Below, in pieces: positions 45,833-52,667 of a stretch of DNA of 53,381 nt (its first letter is position 1; each line of letters opens with the position of its first letter). The position numbers and the translations under genes were made by a program. This DNA comes from Neobacillus jeddahensis. GTDB taxonomy: Bacteria; Bacillota; Bacilli; Bacillales; Cytobacillaceae. The notes under the pieces were generated by a model. It searched no databases. It saw nothing but the letters and a program-made list of their open reading frames with translations, and was not told the DNA's origin. The stretch is from assembly GCF_000612625.1 (NCBI RefSeq), contig NZ_CCAS010000028.1:1-53381 (forward strand), written 5' to 3'.

Positions 45833-46219
45833 ATGAAGTTAAAGAAGATTCATCATGTTGCCGTGATTTGTTCAGATTACCAACGATCAAAGAATTTTTA
45901 TGTGGACGTTCTAGGACTAACACCGCTAAGTGAAATATACCGAGCAGAAAGGGATTCCTATAAGCTAGAGTTAGAAGTGGGCGGACAATACCAGATTGAA
46001 TTATTTTCATTCCCTAATCCACCGGAACGCCCAAGCTATCCAGAAGCTAGAGGGTTACGGCATATTGCGTTTGAAGTAGAGGACATTGAAGAAGCAATAC
46101 AGGAATTAATCCGTCATCACATTACAGTTGAACCGATCCGTATCGATTTACAAACTAGCAAAAAATTCACCTTCTTCGCCGATCCAGATGGACTGCCAAT
46201 TGAACTGTACGAACGGTAA
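45833..46219 (+). CDS. VOC-family metalloenzyme, YaeR-like
   Basis: Vicinal-oxygen-chelate protein of 128 residues with two beta-alpha-beta-beta-beta units. Likely metal ligands are the histidine in KKIHHVAVIC, the glutamate in QIELFSF, the histidine in GLRHIAFEV and the glutamate in GLPIELYER. The sequence closely follows E. coli YaeR and its Bacillus counterparts, for which a glyoxalase-like activity is assumed but not well established. ATG 45833 follows TTAGGAGG by nine bases. Stand-alone gene between REP-like elements. Confidence 0.88.
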   Translation: MKLKKIHHVAVICSDYQRSKNFYVDVLGLTPLSEIYRAERDSYKLELEVGGQYQIELFSFPNPPERPSYPEARGLRHIAFEVEDIEEAIQELIRHHITVEPIRIDLQTSKKFTFFADPDGLPIELYER

Positions 46220-46314
46220 TTTATCGTAAGACGGAGGAATAAATATCGGCCGGAATTACTGTCGCAATTAAAAAATAACCATCCTTTAAGTTAATAGAAG
46301 GAAAAACAACCGGG

Positions 46315-46347
46315 CGAGTCCAAACTATAACTAGGACTCGTTTGTTT
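46315..46347 (+). terminator. terminator-like hairpin after the VOC gene
   Basis: CGAGTCC (46315-46321) pairs with GGACTCG (46334-46340), followed by TTTGTTT. Confidence 0.55.
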
Positions 46348-46360
46348 ATAGTGTCTACTC

Positions 46361-46395
46361 CAGGCGGACGGTGTCCACGAGCGGTGCCTGACACC
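46361..46395 (-). repeat. REP-like element, copy 6 (inverted)
   Basis: Read on the minus strand: GGTGTCAGGCACC, then CTCGTGGACACCGTCCGCCT. It is the inverted partner of the copy at 45685, so the VOC gene lies between inverted copies. Confidence 0.7.
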
Positions 46396-46603
46396 ACCAA
46401 AAACAACATCACCAAAAAATACGTCTTAAGTCTTAGGTTTCTTTCCGTTTATGGTCTATGGTAGGCAGGAGTTTTTTGGTGTATTGTGGAAGTAGTAAAT
46501 GATTAGGACTTGTTTTGATGAGGTTTTTTTTAAGTTAGTGAAACATTCCTTTATGTTTATTCGTATGAATATAAAGGATTAATAAGTCAGGAGTCGATTC
46601 AGT

Positions 46604-47263
46604 ATGAACCCGATTTTGTCATTTTTCGTTCGCTCGTTTGTAGCAGTTCCTATAACTGTTCTTACATGGCTTATATGCTTTATACCATTGGATTTCACCT
46701 TCTGGACATCTATTTTCTATGCCATCCTAGGGGGAATTCTTACCCATGTGGTCATGTCTTTATTTATGAACACAACCTATTTGAAAAAGCACCAGCTCTC
46801 TAGAAAGGAATATCGTTACATTCAGAAAAATCTAAGGGAAGCGAAGCTGAAAATCAAACGCTTGAATAAGAACATCTTCAAGATTCGTGATATCTATTCT
46901 GTTAAACAACGAATTGACATACACAGGATTACCAAAAAAATACACAAGATGACGAGCAAGGAACCAAAGCGTTTTTACCAAGCAGAAGAATTTTATTTTT
47001 CCCATTTAGATTCGATTGTTGAGCTGACTGAAAAGTATAGCTTCTTATCTGCGCAACCGAAGAAAAATGCAGAAATGGGGCAATCCCTTATTGAAACGCG
47101 GAGAACCTTAAACGAACTATCTAAGGTATTGGAAGAGGACTTGTATCATGTGATTTCCAATGACATCGACACATTGAATTTTGAAATTGATGTGGCTAAG
47201 CATACCATTGAAAAGAAAAAAGAATTGAAATTCCCTGATGAAAATAGGTGGCTAAAAAAATGA
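46604..47263 (+). CDS. xpaC: XpaC-family protein
   Basis: Protein of 219 residues. Two N-terminal hydrophobic segments (about 5-28 and 32-55) precede a long charged, probably coiled-coil region (about 60-215). The family is named for 5-bromo-4-chloroindolyl phosphate hydrolysis in Bacillus, but the true activity is unclear. The pairing with a TelA-family gene, overlapping by four bases (ATGA), is that of B. subtilis xpaC-yaaN and supports the assignment. Confidence 0.85.
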   Translation: MNPILSFFVRSFVAVPITVLTWLICFIPLDFTFWTSIFYAILGGILTHVVMSLFMNTTYLKKHQLSRKEYRYIQKNLREAKLKIKRLNKNIFKIRDIYSVKQRIDIHRITKKIHKMTSKEPKRFYQAEEFYFSHLDSIVELTEKYSFLSAQPKKNAEMGQSLIETRRTLNELSKVLEEDLYHVISNDIDTLNFEIDVAKHTIEKKKELKFPDENRWLKK

Positions 47264-48441
47264 GTGAAAACAATCCACTCCAGAAATCTGGAGATTTATT
47301 AGATGATATTCTCGCTAATCCTTTTGGCGATCAACTAGAGCTCAGCAAAAGTGTAACTCCACAGCAAACTCAAGCCAATGAACCAAAACCGGTAAAGTTA
47401 ATTGATGTCATTCCAGAGGAAAACAGAGCAAAGGCGTACCAGCTTGCTGAACAAATCGATCCGACCAACCATCAAGCCATGATCCTTTACGGTACCCAAG
47501 CCCAAGGAAAACTACTATCCTTCTCTCATGCCATGCTTGAGCATGTGCAGAAAAAAGATGTTGGCGAAATTGGGGATATCATCAATGATTTAATGAAGCG
47601 GCTGAATGAGGTAAATCCAGATGACTTGAAGGAAGGGAAGCCATCCTTATTTGCACGTATGTTTGGGAAAATTTCTGGCTCACTTCAAGAAGTGCTCTCT
47701 AAATATCAAAAAACAGGTGCACAGATTGATCGAATCAGCGTGAAGCTCGATCGTAGTAAAAATGTCCTTTTATCAGACATTAAACTTCTTGAACAGCTTT
47801 ATGAAACGAATAAAGAATATTTCCATGCCCTGAATATTTATATTGCAGCTGGTGAAATCAAGTTGGAAGAAATGCAGACAAAGATCATTCCTCAGTTAAA
47901 AAAAGCAGCAGAAACTACCAATGATCAAATGAAGTTCCAAGAAGTCAATGACATGATTCAATTTGCTGACCGCTTAGACAAGCGTCTGCATGATTTAAAA
48001 TTAAGTCGTGAAATCACGATTCAGAGTGCACCGCAAATCCGATTGATTCAAAACACGAACCAGGCGCTAGCAGAAAAGATTCAATCATCGATTGTGACAG
48101 CTATTCCTTTATGGAAGAATCAAGTAGCGATTGCTTTAACATTAATCCGCCAGCGTCATGCGGTTGAGGCACAGAAACAAGTATCGAAAACCACCAATGA
48201 GCTATTATTAAAGAATGCGGAAATGTTAAAGACAAATACGATTGAAACAGCGAAAGAAAACGAGCGCGGTCTTGTCGATATTGAAACACTCAAGAAAACA
48301 CAGGAAAGCTTAATCTCCACACTTGAAGAAACGATGCGAATCCAAGAAGAAGGCAGAAACAAACGCCGCCTTGCTGAGCAGGAACTCGCAAACATGGAAA
48401 ACGACCTTCGTCTAAAGCTATTAGAAATAAAAGGGAAATAA
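47260..48441 (+). CDS. telA: TelA/YaaN toxic-anion-resistance family protein
   Basis: Cytosolic, almost wholly helical protein of 393 residues of the TelA family (YaaN in B. subtilis), linked to resistance to tellurite, some bacteriocins and cell-envelope stress. Typical segments are [39 protein letters not shown] and [16 protein letters not shown]; the C-terminus is a long charged coiled coil. ATG 47260 overlaps the xpaC stop and has GGTGG eight bases upstream; an in-frame GTG at 47248 is less likely. A perfect 21-bp-stem terminator follows. Confidence 0.88.
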   Translation: MSENNPLQKSGDLLDDILANPFGDQLELSKSVTPQQTQANEPKPVKLIDVIPEENRAKAYQLAEQIDPTNHQAMILYGTQAQGKLLSFSHAMLEHVQKKDVGEIGDIINDLMKRLNEVNPDDLKEGKPSLFARMFGKISGSLQEVLSKYQKTGAQIDRISVKLDRSKNVLLSDIKLLEQLYETNKEYFHALNIYIAAGEIKLEEMQTKIIPQLKKAAETTNDQMKFQEVNDMIQFADRLDKRLHDLKLSREITIQSAPQIRLIQNTNQALAEKIQSSIVTAIPLWKNQVAIALTLIRQRHAVEAQKQVSKTTNELLLKNAEMLKTNTIETAKENERGLVDIETLKKTQESLISTLEETMRIQEEGRNKRRLAEQELANMENDLRLKLLEIKGK

Positions 48442-48520
48442 GAAAAACGTTAAGTTGCCCACTTTTTGGCGTACAGAGCTGGACATTTCTCAACCTCGAA
48501 ACATATAAACTAATTTAACA

Positions 48521-48565
48521 CAAAACAGGGCCTCCGCTGAACACTTCAGCGGAGGCCCTGTTTTG
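48521..48565. terminator. strong bidirectional terminator
   Basis: A perfect 21-bp stem, CAAAACAGGGCCTCCGCTGA.. (48521-48541) with its complement at 48545-48565 and a three-base loop. It has A and T tracts for both the telA and ldcB-like directions. Confidence 0.9.
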
Positions 48566-48605
48566 TTTATGAAAAAGCAGCTTAATTCTGAATTAATCAC
48601 GGATG

Positions 48606-48649
48606 TGTCCACTACGGGTGGACAGTGTCCATAAAGGGTGTCAGGCACC
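48606..48649 (+). repeat. REP-like element, copy 7 (rearranged)
   Basis: GGTGTCAGGCACC at 48637-48649 is preceded by TGTCCAC-N5-GTGGACAGTGTCC. The second palindrome is here on the other side of the core, the reverse of copies 2, 5 and 6. Confidence 0.6.
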
Positions 48650-48651
48650 AA

Positions 48652-49419
48652 TTAGTGATTCACCGGTGTGGTATTTAGGTATTCTTCAAGGGTGATGCCA
48701 CGGTTCATGATTTCTTTGGCGATGGCTTCTCCGACGTAACGGAGGTGCCATGGTTCGTATTTGTAGCCGGTGATTGACTCTTTTCCTTTTGGATAGCGGA
48801 TGATAAAGCCGTATTCGGCTGCGTGGTTTTGGAGCCATTCAGCTTCAAGCGTTCCTTCGAAACACTCCTCGGCCGCACATTTTCCATTCCCGCCTGTTAC
48901 ATCAATCGCAAGGCCTGTTTCATGCTCACTCGTTCCTGGCAAGGCACTATAGGTTAAGGCGGAATCGTATCCATCCATGCTAACGTAGTGATTAAATAAG
49001 GCAGTCTGCGTTTCGTGGGATCGATAGGCTGAAACACCAAGGAGACTCACTCCATCTTGGTTTGCACCAGCAAATAATTTTTCGATAGCGTCAGCCGCTT
49101 CGGTGCGCATTTCTCTTTTTGGTAATTTCTCTTTAAATGTAAATGGAATGTCTGGAAAAACTAAATCGCTAGGATTATAACTTTCTGGCAATTTATTCTT
49201 CTTATTGACAAGCACAGGAATGACTTCTGGATCTGAAATGACTTGGATACTCGTATCCTGTTGGGTACTATTTTCATTTTTCCTAGGTACTGATGACTTG
49301 TTAGCAGGGACGGGCGGTTTACTAACTATTTTCTCGCTATTATGAGAAAAATTTCCTGAGCAGCCGGCTGTAGTGAGTACTAGCATTAGAAATAGAATAG
49401 TGAAAAGTAATTTTGGCAT
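48652..49419 (-). CDS. LdcB/VanY-type D,D- or L,D-carboxypeptidase lipoprotein
   Basis: Exported lipoprotein of 255 residues. The signal peptide ends in a lipobox (LTTAGC, Cys20), followed by a Ser/Lys/Asn-rich linker (about 21-95) and a peptidase M15B domain (about 100-250). Zinc-site motifs are SAYRSHETQTALF, GTSEHETGLAIDVTGG and YEPWHLRYVG; these contain the conserved His/Asp ligands and the catalytic Glu. The enzyme trims stem peptides of peptidoglycan at the membrane outer face, like B. subtilis YodJ. The acceptor (penta- or tetrapeptide) cannot be told from sequence. The gene ends two bases from REP-like copy 7. Confidence 0.92.
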   Translation of the reverse strand: MPKLLFTILFLMLVLTTAGCSGNFSHNSEKIVSKPPVPANKSSVPRKNENSTQQDTSIQVISDPEVIPVLVNKKNKLPESYNPSDLVFPDIPFTFKEKLPKREMRTEAADAIEKLFAGANQDGVSLLGVSAYRSHETQTALFNHYVSMDGYDSALTYSALPGTSEHETGLAIDVTGGNGKCAAEECFEGTLEAEWLQNHAAEYGFIIRYPKGKESITGYKYEPWHLRYVGEAIAKEIMNRGITLEEYLNTTPVNH

Positions 49420-49665
49420 GATAAACTTCCTTTATAATAAAAATTCATTTCTATATATCCATCATGGACACTATTTATGACATTTAAAACGTAAGACCAT
49501 AATAAAGTATACAACGATATGACGTTAAAGAATGGCACAAGTTTCAGGTGTAACACATTTGTAAACAAGATGACCAAAACCAACCATATATTTACACACG
49601 ATGGGCCTTAAGACTCTTTTATTTTATTGTTATGTTGCTTATATTTTTAATAAACACATAAATCG

Positions 49666-49750
49666 TACGAAACGGCAAAACCATTGAAAAATGGTGACGC
49701 AAAACTAAAGGGGCTAAGGTGTAACAACGATGCTAGCCAGTTACCGAACA
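49666..49750 (+). promoter_or_regulatory. c-di-GMP-I riboswitch (GEMM)
   Basis: The aptamer is recognisable by several conserved pieces in order: CGGCAAAACC, a hairpin CCATT-GAAA-AATGG with a GNRA tetraloop (49681-49694), GACGCAAAACTAAAGGGGCT, and ATGCTAGCCAGTTACCGA closing on the opening CGG. It is about 55 bp before a strong ribosome binding site for a 54-residue frame. No terminator lies between, but CTCCC near 49760 could pair with GGAGG at 49791-49795, so translational control is plausible. Confidence 0.82.
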
Positions 49751-49802
49751 CGACGACTAACTCCCGCGATTTATGTAAACCAACAATCGAGGAGGTTTTC
49801 AT

Positions 49803-49967
49803 GTGTTAAAAATGTTCATTAGGGGTAAATATTATTATCATCTGTTCCAGCACCGGCACAATGAACTCTTACAGCAGGATTGCCTAAGTGAAGAATTAAG
49901 AATGAAGCTAAAGGTTAAAGCAACTTATCATAGTAGCAAGGCGGTAGAATTCGAAATGAAAATGTAA
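49803..49967 (+). CDS. 54-residue orphan protein under the c-di-GMP riboswitch
   Basis: GTG start seven bases after CGAGGAGG; 54 residues beginning MLKMFIRGKYYYHLFQHRHN and ending VEFEMKM. It is basic, aromatic-rich at the N-terminus and has no membrane segment or signal peptide. I recognise no family. Evidence that it is expressed is its strong ribosome site, its position after the riboswitch and the terminator 29 bases after its stop. It could be a small effector of the c-di-GMP response, or a leader peptide whose translation is the regulated event. Confidence 0.65.
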   Translation: MLKMFIRGKYYYHLFQHRHNELLQQDCLSEELRMKLKVKATYHSSKAVEFEMKM

Positions 49968-49995
49968 TGGATACTATTTTAAGTGATAAAATAGG

Positions 49996-50024
49996 AAAAG
50001 CCTAGGAACTAACCTAGGCTTTTT
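49996..50024. terminator. bidirectional terminator
   Basis: AAAAGCCTAGG (49996-50006) pairs with CCTAGGCTTTTT (50013-50024). It serves the 54-residue frame and overlaps the stop of the convergent small gene. Confidence 0.85.
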
Positions 50025-50196
50025 GTTGTTTTTCAAACCTCTGGACAAAATTACAGTTGAAACAGGCTCGTCCAACCAGTCTTTTCGTTAGTAGATGTTC
50101 ATAATAGATTTCTTCAAAACCACAGACAGGGCATTCAATTATATGGAATATTTGCCGTTCACCAAGTACGGCATCTAACAATAATTCAAAGTGCAT
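50014..50196 (-). CDS. small zinc-ribbon protein
   Basis: Protein of 60 residues with two cysteine pairs, CPVC (about 22-25) and CFNC (about 45-48), that can form a zinc ribbon. The start is MHFELLLDAVLGERQIF and the end is basic. AAGGGGG lies about nine bases before the ATG on the minus strand. No family recognised; the cysteine spacing is like that of small nucleic-acid-binding ribbons. Confidence 0.6.
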   Translation of the reverse strand: MHFELLLDAVLGERQIFHIIECPVCGFEEIYYEHLLTKRLVGRACFNCNFVQRFEKQQKA

Positions 50197-50409
50197 TCAT
50201 TTGTCCCCCTTGCCTATTATTTCTTTTAAGATAGCAAATCACAATGGTGAAGAAAGAAGAAACTTGTCAAACTGGACAAGAATATTTTCGACATTCTCCC
50301 TGACCCAGCAGTTGATACTGTTACGGGAATTATCACATTAAAAAATAATGGAAAATCATAAATAGTTAACCAGTAAATGGACATTCTATATGAAAAAGGT
50401 GGTGTTTTT

Positions 50410-50541
50410 TTGAAAGATAAGCAGGATGAAACAAGTGAAGGGTTAAATCAAATTTTTGAAATCATTAATGCTAAAGGGGATACAGGAGAGCTAAAGGAAA
50501 TCGTTGAGCGCAGTGATGAATCGGAACCCCCTGAAAGTTGA
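50410..50541 (+). CDS. 43-residue acidic small protein
   Basis: TTG start seven bases after AAGGTGG; 43 residues beginning MKDKQDETSEGLNQIFEIIN and ending ESEPPES. Strongly acidic and hydrophilic with one short amphipathic helix (LNQIFEIINA). No family recognised. Support comes from the ribosome site and a weak hairpin terminator shortly after the stop; coding status is otherwise unproven. Confidence 0.45.
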   Translation: MKDKQDETSEGLNQIFEIINAKGDTGELKEIVERSDESEPPES

Positions 50542-50561
50542 AAAATAACAAGATGAGTACC

Positions 50562-50592
50562 AAAGGCCTAGAATTTTATCTAGGTCTTTATT
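50562..50592 (+). terminator. weak terminator after the 43-residue frame
   Basis: AAAG(G)CCTAGA (from 50562) pairs with TCTAGG(T)CTTT (to 50589), then a T-rich tract. Confidence 0.55.
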
Positions 50593-50634
50593 TGTGAGTA
50601 ATTTTTGCAAAACTATTGATAGATATTGGGGATT

Positions 50635-50822
50635 TGTGGATATTTTCCTTTGTATTGTGGATAAATGTATTAACTTTGTGAATATTTTTTATTTTTCATA
50701 AAATAAACAAACAGTTATGCACATATCATGTGCGTAACTATAGTTTAACTGTTGATAATATTGCGATAATTGTGGATAGAAATATAAAAAATGTTGATAA
50801 CTGTGGGGGGATCTGTGTATAA
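50635..50822. other. DnaA-box cluster
   Basis: The AT-rich intergenic region has three perfect DnaA boxes (TTATNCACA or its complement): TGTGGATAA at 50656, TTATGCACA at 50715 and TGTGTATAA at 50814. Single-mismatch versions lie at 50635, 50677, 50729, 50750, 50771 and 50792. Most point the same way. TTATGCACAT-N3-ATGTGCGTAA makes a palindrome at 50715-50737. There is no dnaA, dnaN or gidA here, so this is not oriC but may be a DnaA-titrating or regulatory cluster like those in B. subtilis. The remaining gap to 51073 shows no gene I trust. Confidence 0.65.
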
Positions 50823-51073
50823 GTGATTTTTTCATTTTTATGAATCATGACTAATGACCCTATCCTTATTGAGCTCTACGGACAACGCCCCATTTATTGC
50901 CCTTTATAGGTTGGACAACCTTCCACAAATTACATTTGCGAATAAATTAAATAGTAGGTTAGAAGGGAAGGGTGCGTTTCAAAATCGTTGTGAAATGACT
51001 GGCTATGAGTTGAATAAGGAAGGATGGTCACCAATCTTTTTATCTATTTGAATCAAAGGGGGAATAAGTAACT

Positions 51074-52357
51074 GTGAAAATTTTAATCGTCGGCACTGGT
51101 TATGTGGGGACGACGACAGGCCTTATTTTTTGTGAAATGGGTCATCAGGTAACGGGTTTAGATCTTGATGAAAACAAAATCCGATCCTTAAAAGAGGGTA
51201 AACTTCATTTCTACGAGCCAGGGCTCGATGCCTTGTTAAGTAAGCATGTCGCTGCTAAACATATAACCTTTACAAGGAAAACAGAAAAAGCGGTGAAAGA
51301 GAATGATTTGATTTTCATTTGTGTCGGAACACCACAAGATGCGGATGGAAGTGCAGATCTTTCCTATGTAAAAAGCGTTGCCGAATCAATTGGGAAATAT
51401 ATGAACAAATATAAAGTGATTGTCACGAAAAGTACAGTGCCTGTTGGAACGGCTGAGTTAGTGACCCAATGGGTTAGCGACAAACAAAGGACTCAAATTC
51501 CATTTGATGTCGTCAGCAATCCTGAGTTTCTTCGGGAAGGTTCCGCTCTCCAGGATGCTCTAAAACCTGATCGAATCGTCATTGGGACAACAAGTGAAAC
51601 AGCGACCATAATGATGCGTGATTTATATAAGGATTTTGAATGTCCAATCATTGAAACCAATCCAACAGCCTCCGAAATGATTAAGTATGCTGCCAATTCC
51701 TTCCTAGCGATGAAAATTTCCTTTATTAATGAATTAGCGAGATTATGTGATAAACTTCAGATCAATGTGAATGATATCTCAAAAGGTATTGGTCTTGACC
51801 ATCGGATTGGACCACATTTCCTTCATGCTGGTTTGGGTTATGGCGGATCCTGTTTTCCAAAGGATGTGAATGCCTTAATTAAAACTGCGAAAGAAAATAA
51901 GGTTCCGTTATCGATATTAGAGAGTGTCGTGACTGTAAACGAGGAACAGCCTCACTATTTGATTGAAAAAATCAAAGCAACCCTTGGCGATGATTTGAAA
52001 AATAAGACAATTGCTGTGTTGGGATTAGCCTTTAAGGCTAATACGGACGATACGCGAGAATCACCTAGTCTAAAAGTAATTGAGAGATTGTTACAAGAGG
52101 AGGTACAGGTGAAGGCGCATGATCCAATTGTAAAAATGGAGGAGTCGCCATTCTTGCAATTAGCTACGATAGAGGAAACGGTAGCTGGTGCGGATGCCTT
52201 AGTCATTGGTACGGATTGGGATGAGTATAAAAACTTGGATTGGACGGGCATCAAGCAGTTAATGAAGCAGCCGTTTATTTTTGACGGCAGGAATATCATT
52301 GATCGGGATGACACGGAAGGTTTTGGATTTCATTATTTAGGAGTTGCTAATTATTAG
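51074..52357 (+). CDS. ugd: UDP-glucose 6-dehydrogenase
   Basis: NAD-dependent enzyme of 427 residues that oxidises UDP-glucose twice to UDP-glucuronate. The N-terminal Rossmann motif is VGTGYVGTTTGLIFCEMGH, then TKSTVPVGT, SNPEFLREGSA and the catalytic cysteine C260 in LGYGGSCFPKDV. The C-terminal UDP-binding domain has LGLAFKANTDDTRESPS. The GTG start follows AAAGGGGGAA. It supplies UDP-glucuronate for teichuronic acid or exopolysaccharide; GtaB (39537) provides its substrate. Monocistronic with a terminator. Confidence 0.96.
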   Translation: MKILIVGTGYVGTTTGLIFCEMGHQVTGLDLDENKIRSLKEGKLHFYEPGLDALLSKHVAAKHITFTRKTEKAVKENDLIFICVGTPQDADGSADLSYVKSVAESIGKYMNKYKVIVTKSTVPVGTAELVTQWVSDKQRTQIPFDVVSNPEFLREGSALQDALKPDRIVIGTTSETATIMMRDLYKDFECPIIETNPTASEMIKYAANSFLAMKISFINELARLCDKLQINVNDISKGIGLDHRIGPHFLHAGLGYGGSCFPKDVNALIKTAKENKVPLSILESVVTVNEEQPHYLIEKIKATLGDDLKNKTIAVLGLAFKANTDDTRESPSLKVIERLLQEEVQVKAHDPIVKMEESPFLQLATIEETVAGADALVIGTDWDEYKNLDWTGIKQLMKQPFIFDGRNIIDRDDTEGFGFHYLGVANY

Positions 52358-52413
52358 AACTGTAAGGCACACATGTTATTATTTGCTCATTTTAAAATAT
52401 TTAAAACGATGAG

Positions 52414-52441
52414 AAGGAGTAGATTTCTACTCTTTTTTTTT
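52414..52441 (+). terminator. terminator of ugd
   Basis: GAGTAGA (52417-52423) pairs with TCTACTC (52426-52432), followed by nine T residues. Confidence 0.85.
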
Positions 52442-52443
52442 GG

Positions 52444-52537
52444 CTGAAAGGAAAGTATAACTTTCCTTTCAGGCATATGTGCACTAAGGAAAGCTTCGGA
52501 GCATTGGCATCGCAGTCGAAAAGCTGTGCTTTTCGAC
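52444..52537. repeat. two hairpins in a repeat-rich spacer
   Basis: CTGAAAGGAAAGT (52444-52456) pairs perfectly with ACTTTCCTTTCAG (52460-52472). GTCGAAAAGC (52515-52524) pairs with GCTTTTCGAC (52528-52537). No frame is credible here; it looks like a structured intergenic element. Confidence 0.55.
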
Positions 52538-52547
52538 GAACTACGCC

Positions 52548-52597
52548 TCTGTCTTCGCCCTTAGGGACTCGCCAATCGGCGAGTTTTCTTTATTGGA
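52548..52597 (+). repeat. dispersed repeat with terminator-like end, copy B
   Basis: GTCTTCGCCCTTAGG, then CTCGCCAATCGGCGAG and TTTTCTTTAT; near-identical to 37345-37392. In this copy the CTCGCC/GGCGAG stem (52568-52583) is perfect. Confidence 0.55.
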
Positions 52598-52614
52598 TGG
52601 TGTTTTTTTAATAC

Positions 52615-52651
52615 AAAGGGGGCCTATTCTTTTTGAATAGAAGCCCCTTTT
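52615..52651. terminator. terminator of the collagen-like gene
   Basis: AAAGGGGGCCTATTC pairs with GAATAG(A)AGCCCCTTTT around TTTTT, 17 bases past the stop of the minus-strand gene. Confidence 0.8.
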
Positions 52652-52667
52652 CATTATTTTCTATTTA

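Larger units (their letters stand above)
46220..46603. other. intergenic region without a gene
   Basis: Between the VOC gene and xpaC. It contains a terminator-like hairpin, REP-like copy 6, and then a T-rich AT stretch that probably holds the xpaC promoter, though no convincing -35/-10 pair stands out. Confidence 0.5.

Noticed and set aside
46221..46415. Minus-strand open frame of 64 codons overlapping REP-like copy 6
   Set aside because: It reads through a hairpin and a dispersed repeat and lacks a ribosome site.
50854..51051. Open frame of 65 codons just upstream of ugd
   Set aside because: No ribosome binding site, no family resemblance, and it lies in the AT-rich spacer after the DnaA boxes. 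It could be a gene remnant, but nothing supports translation.
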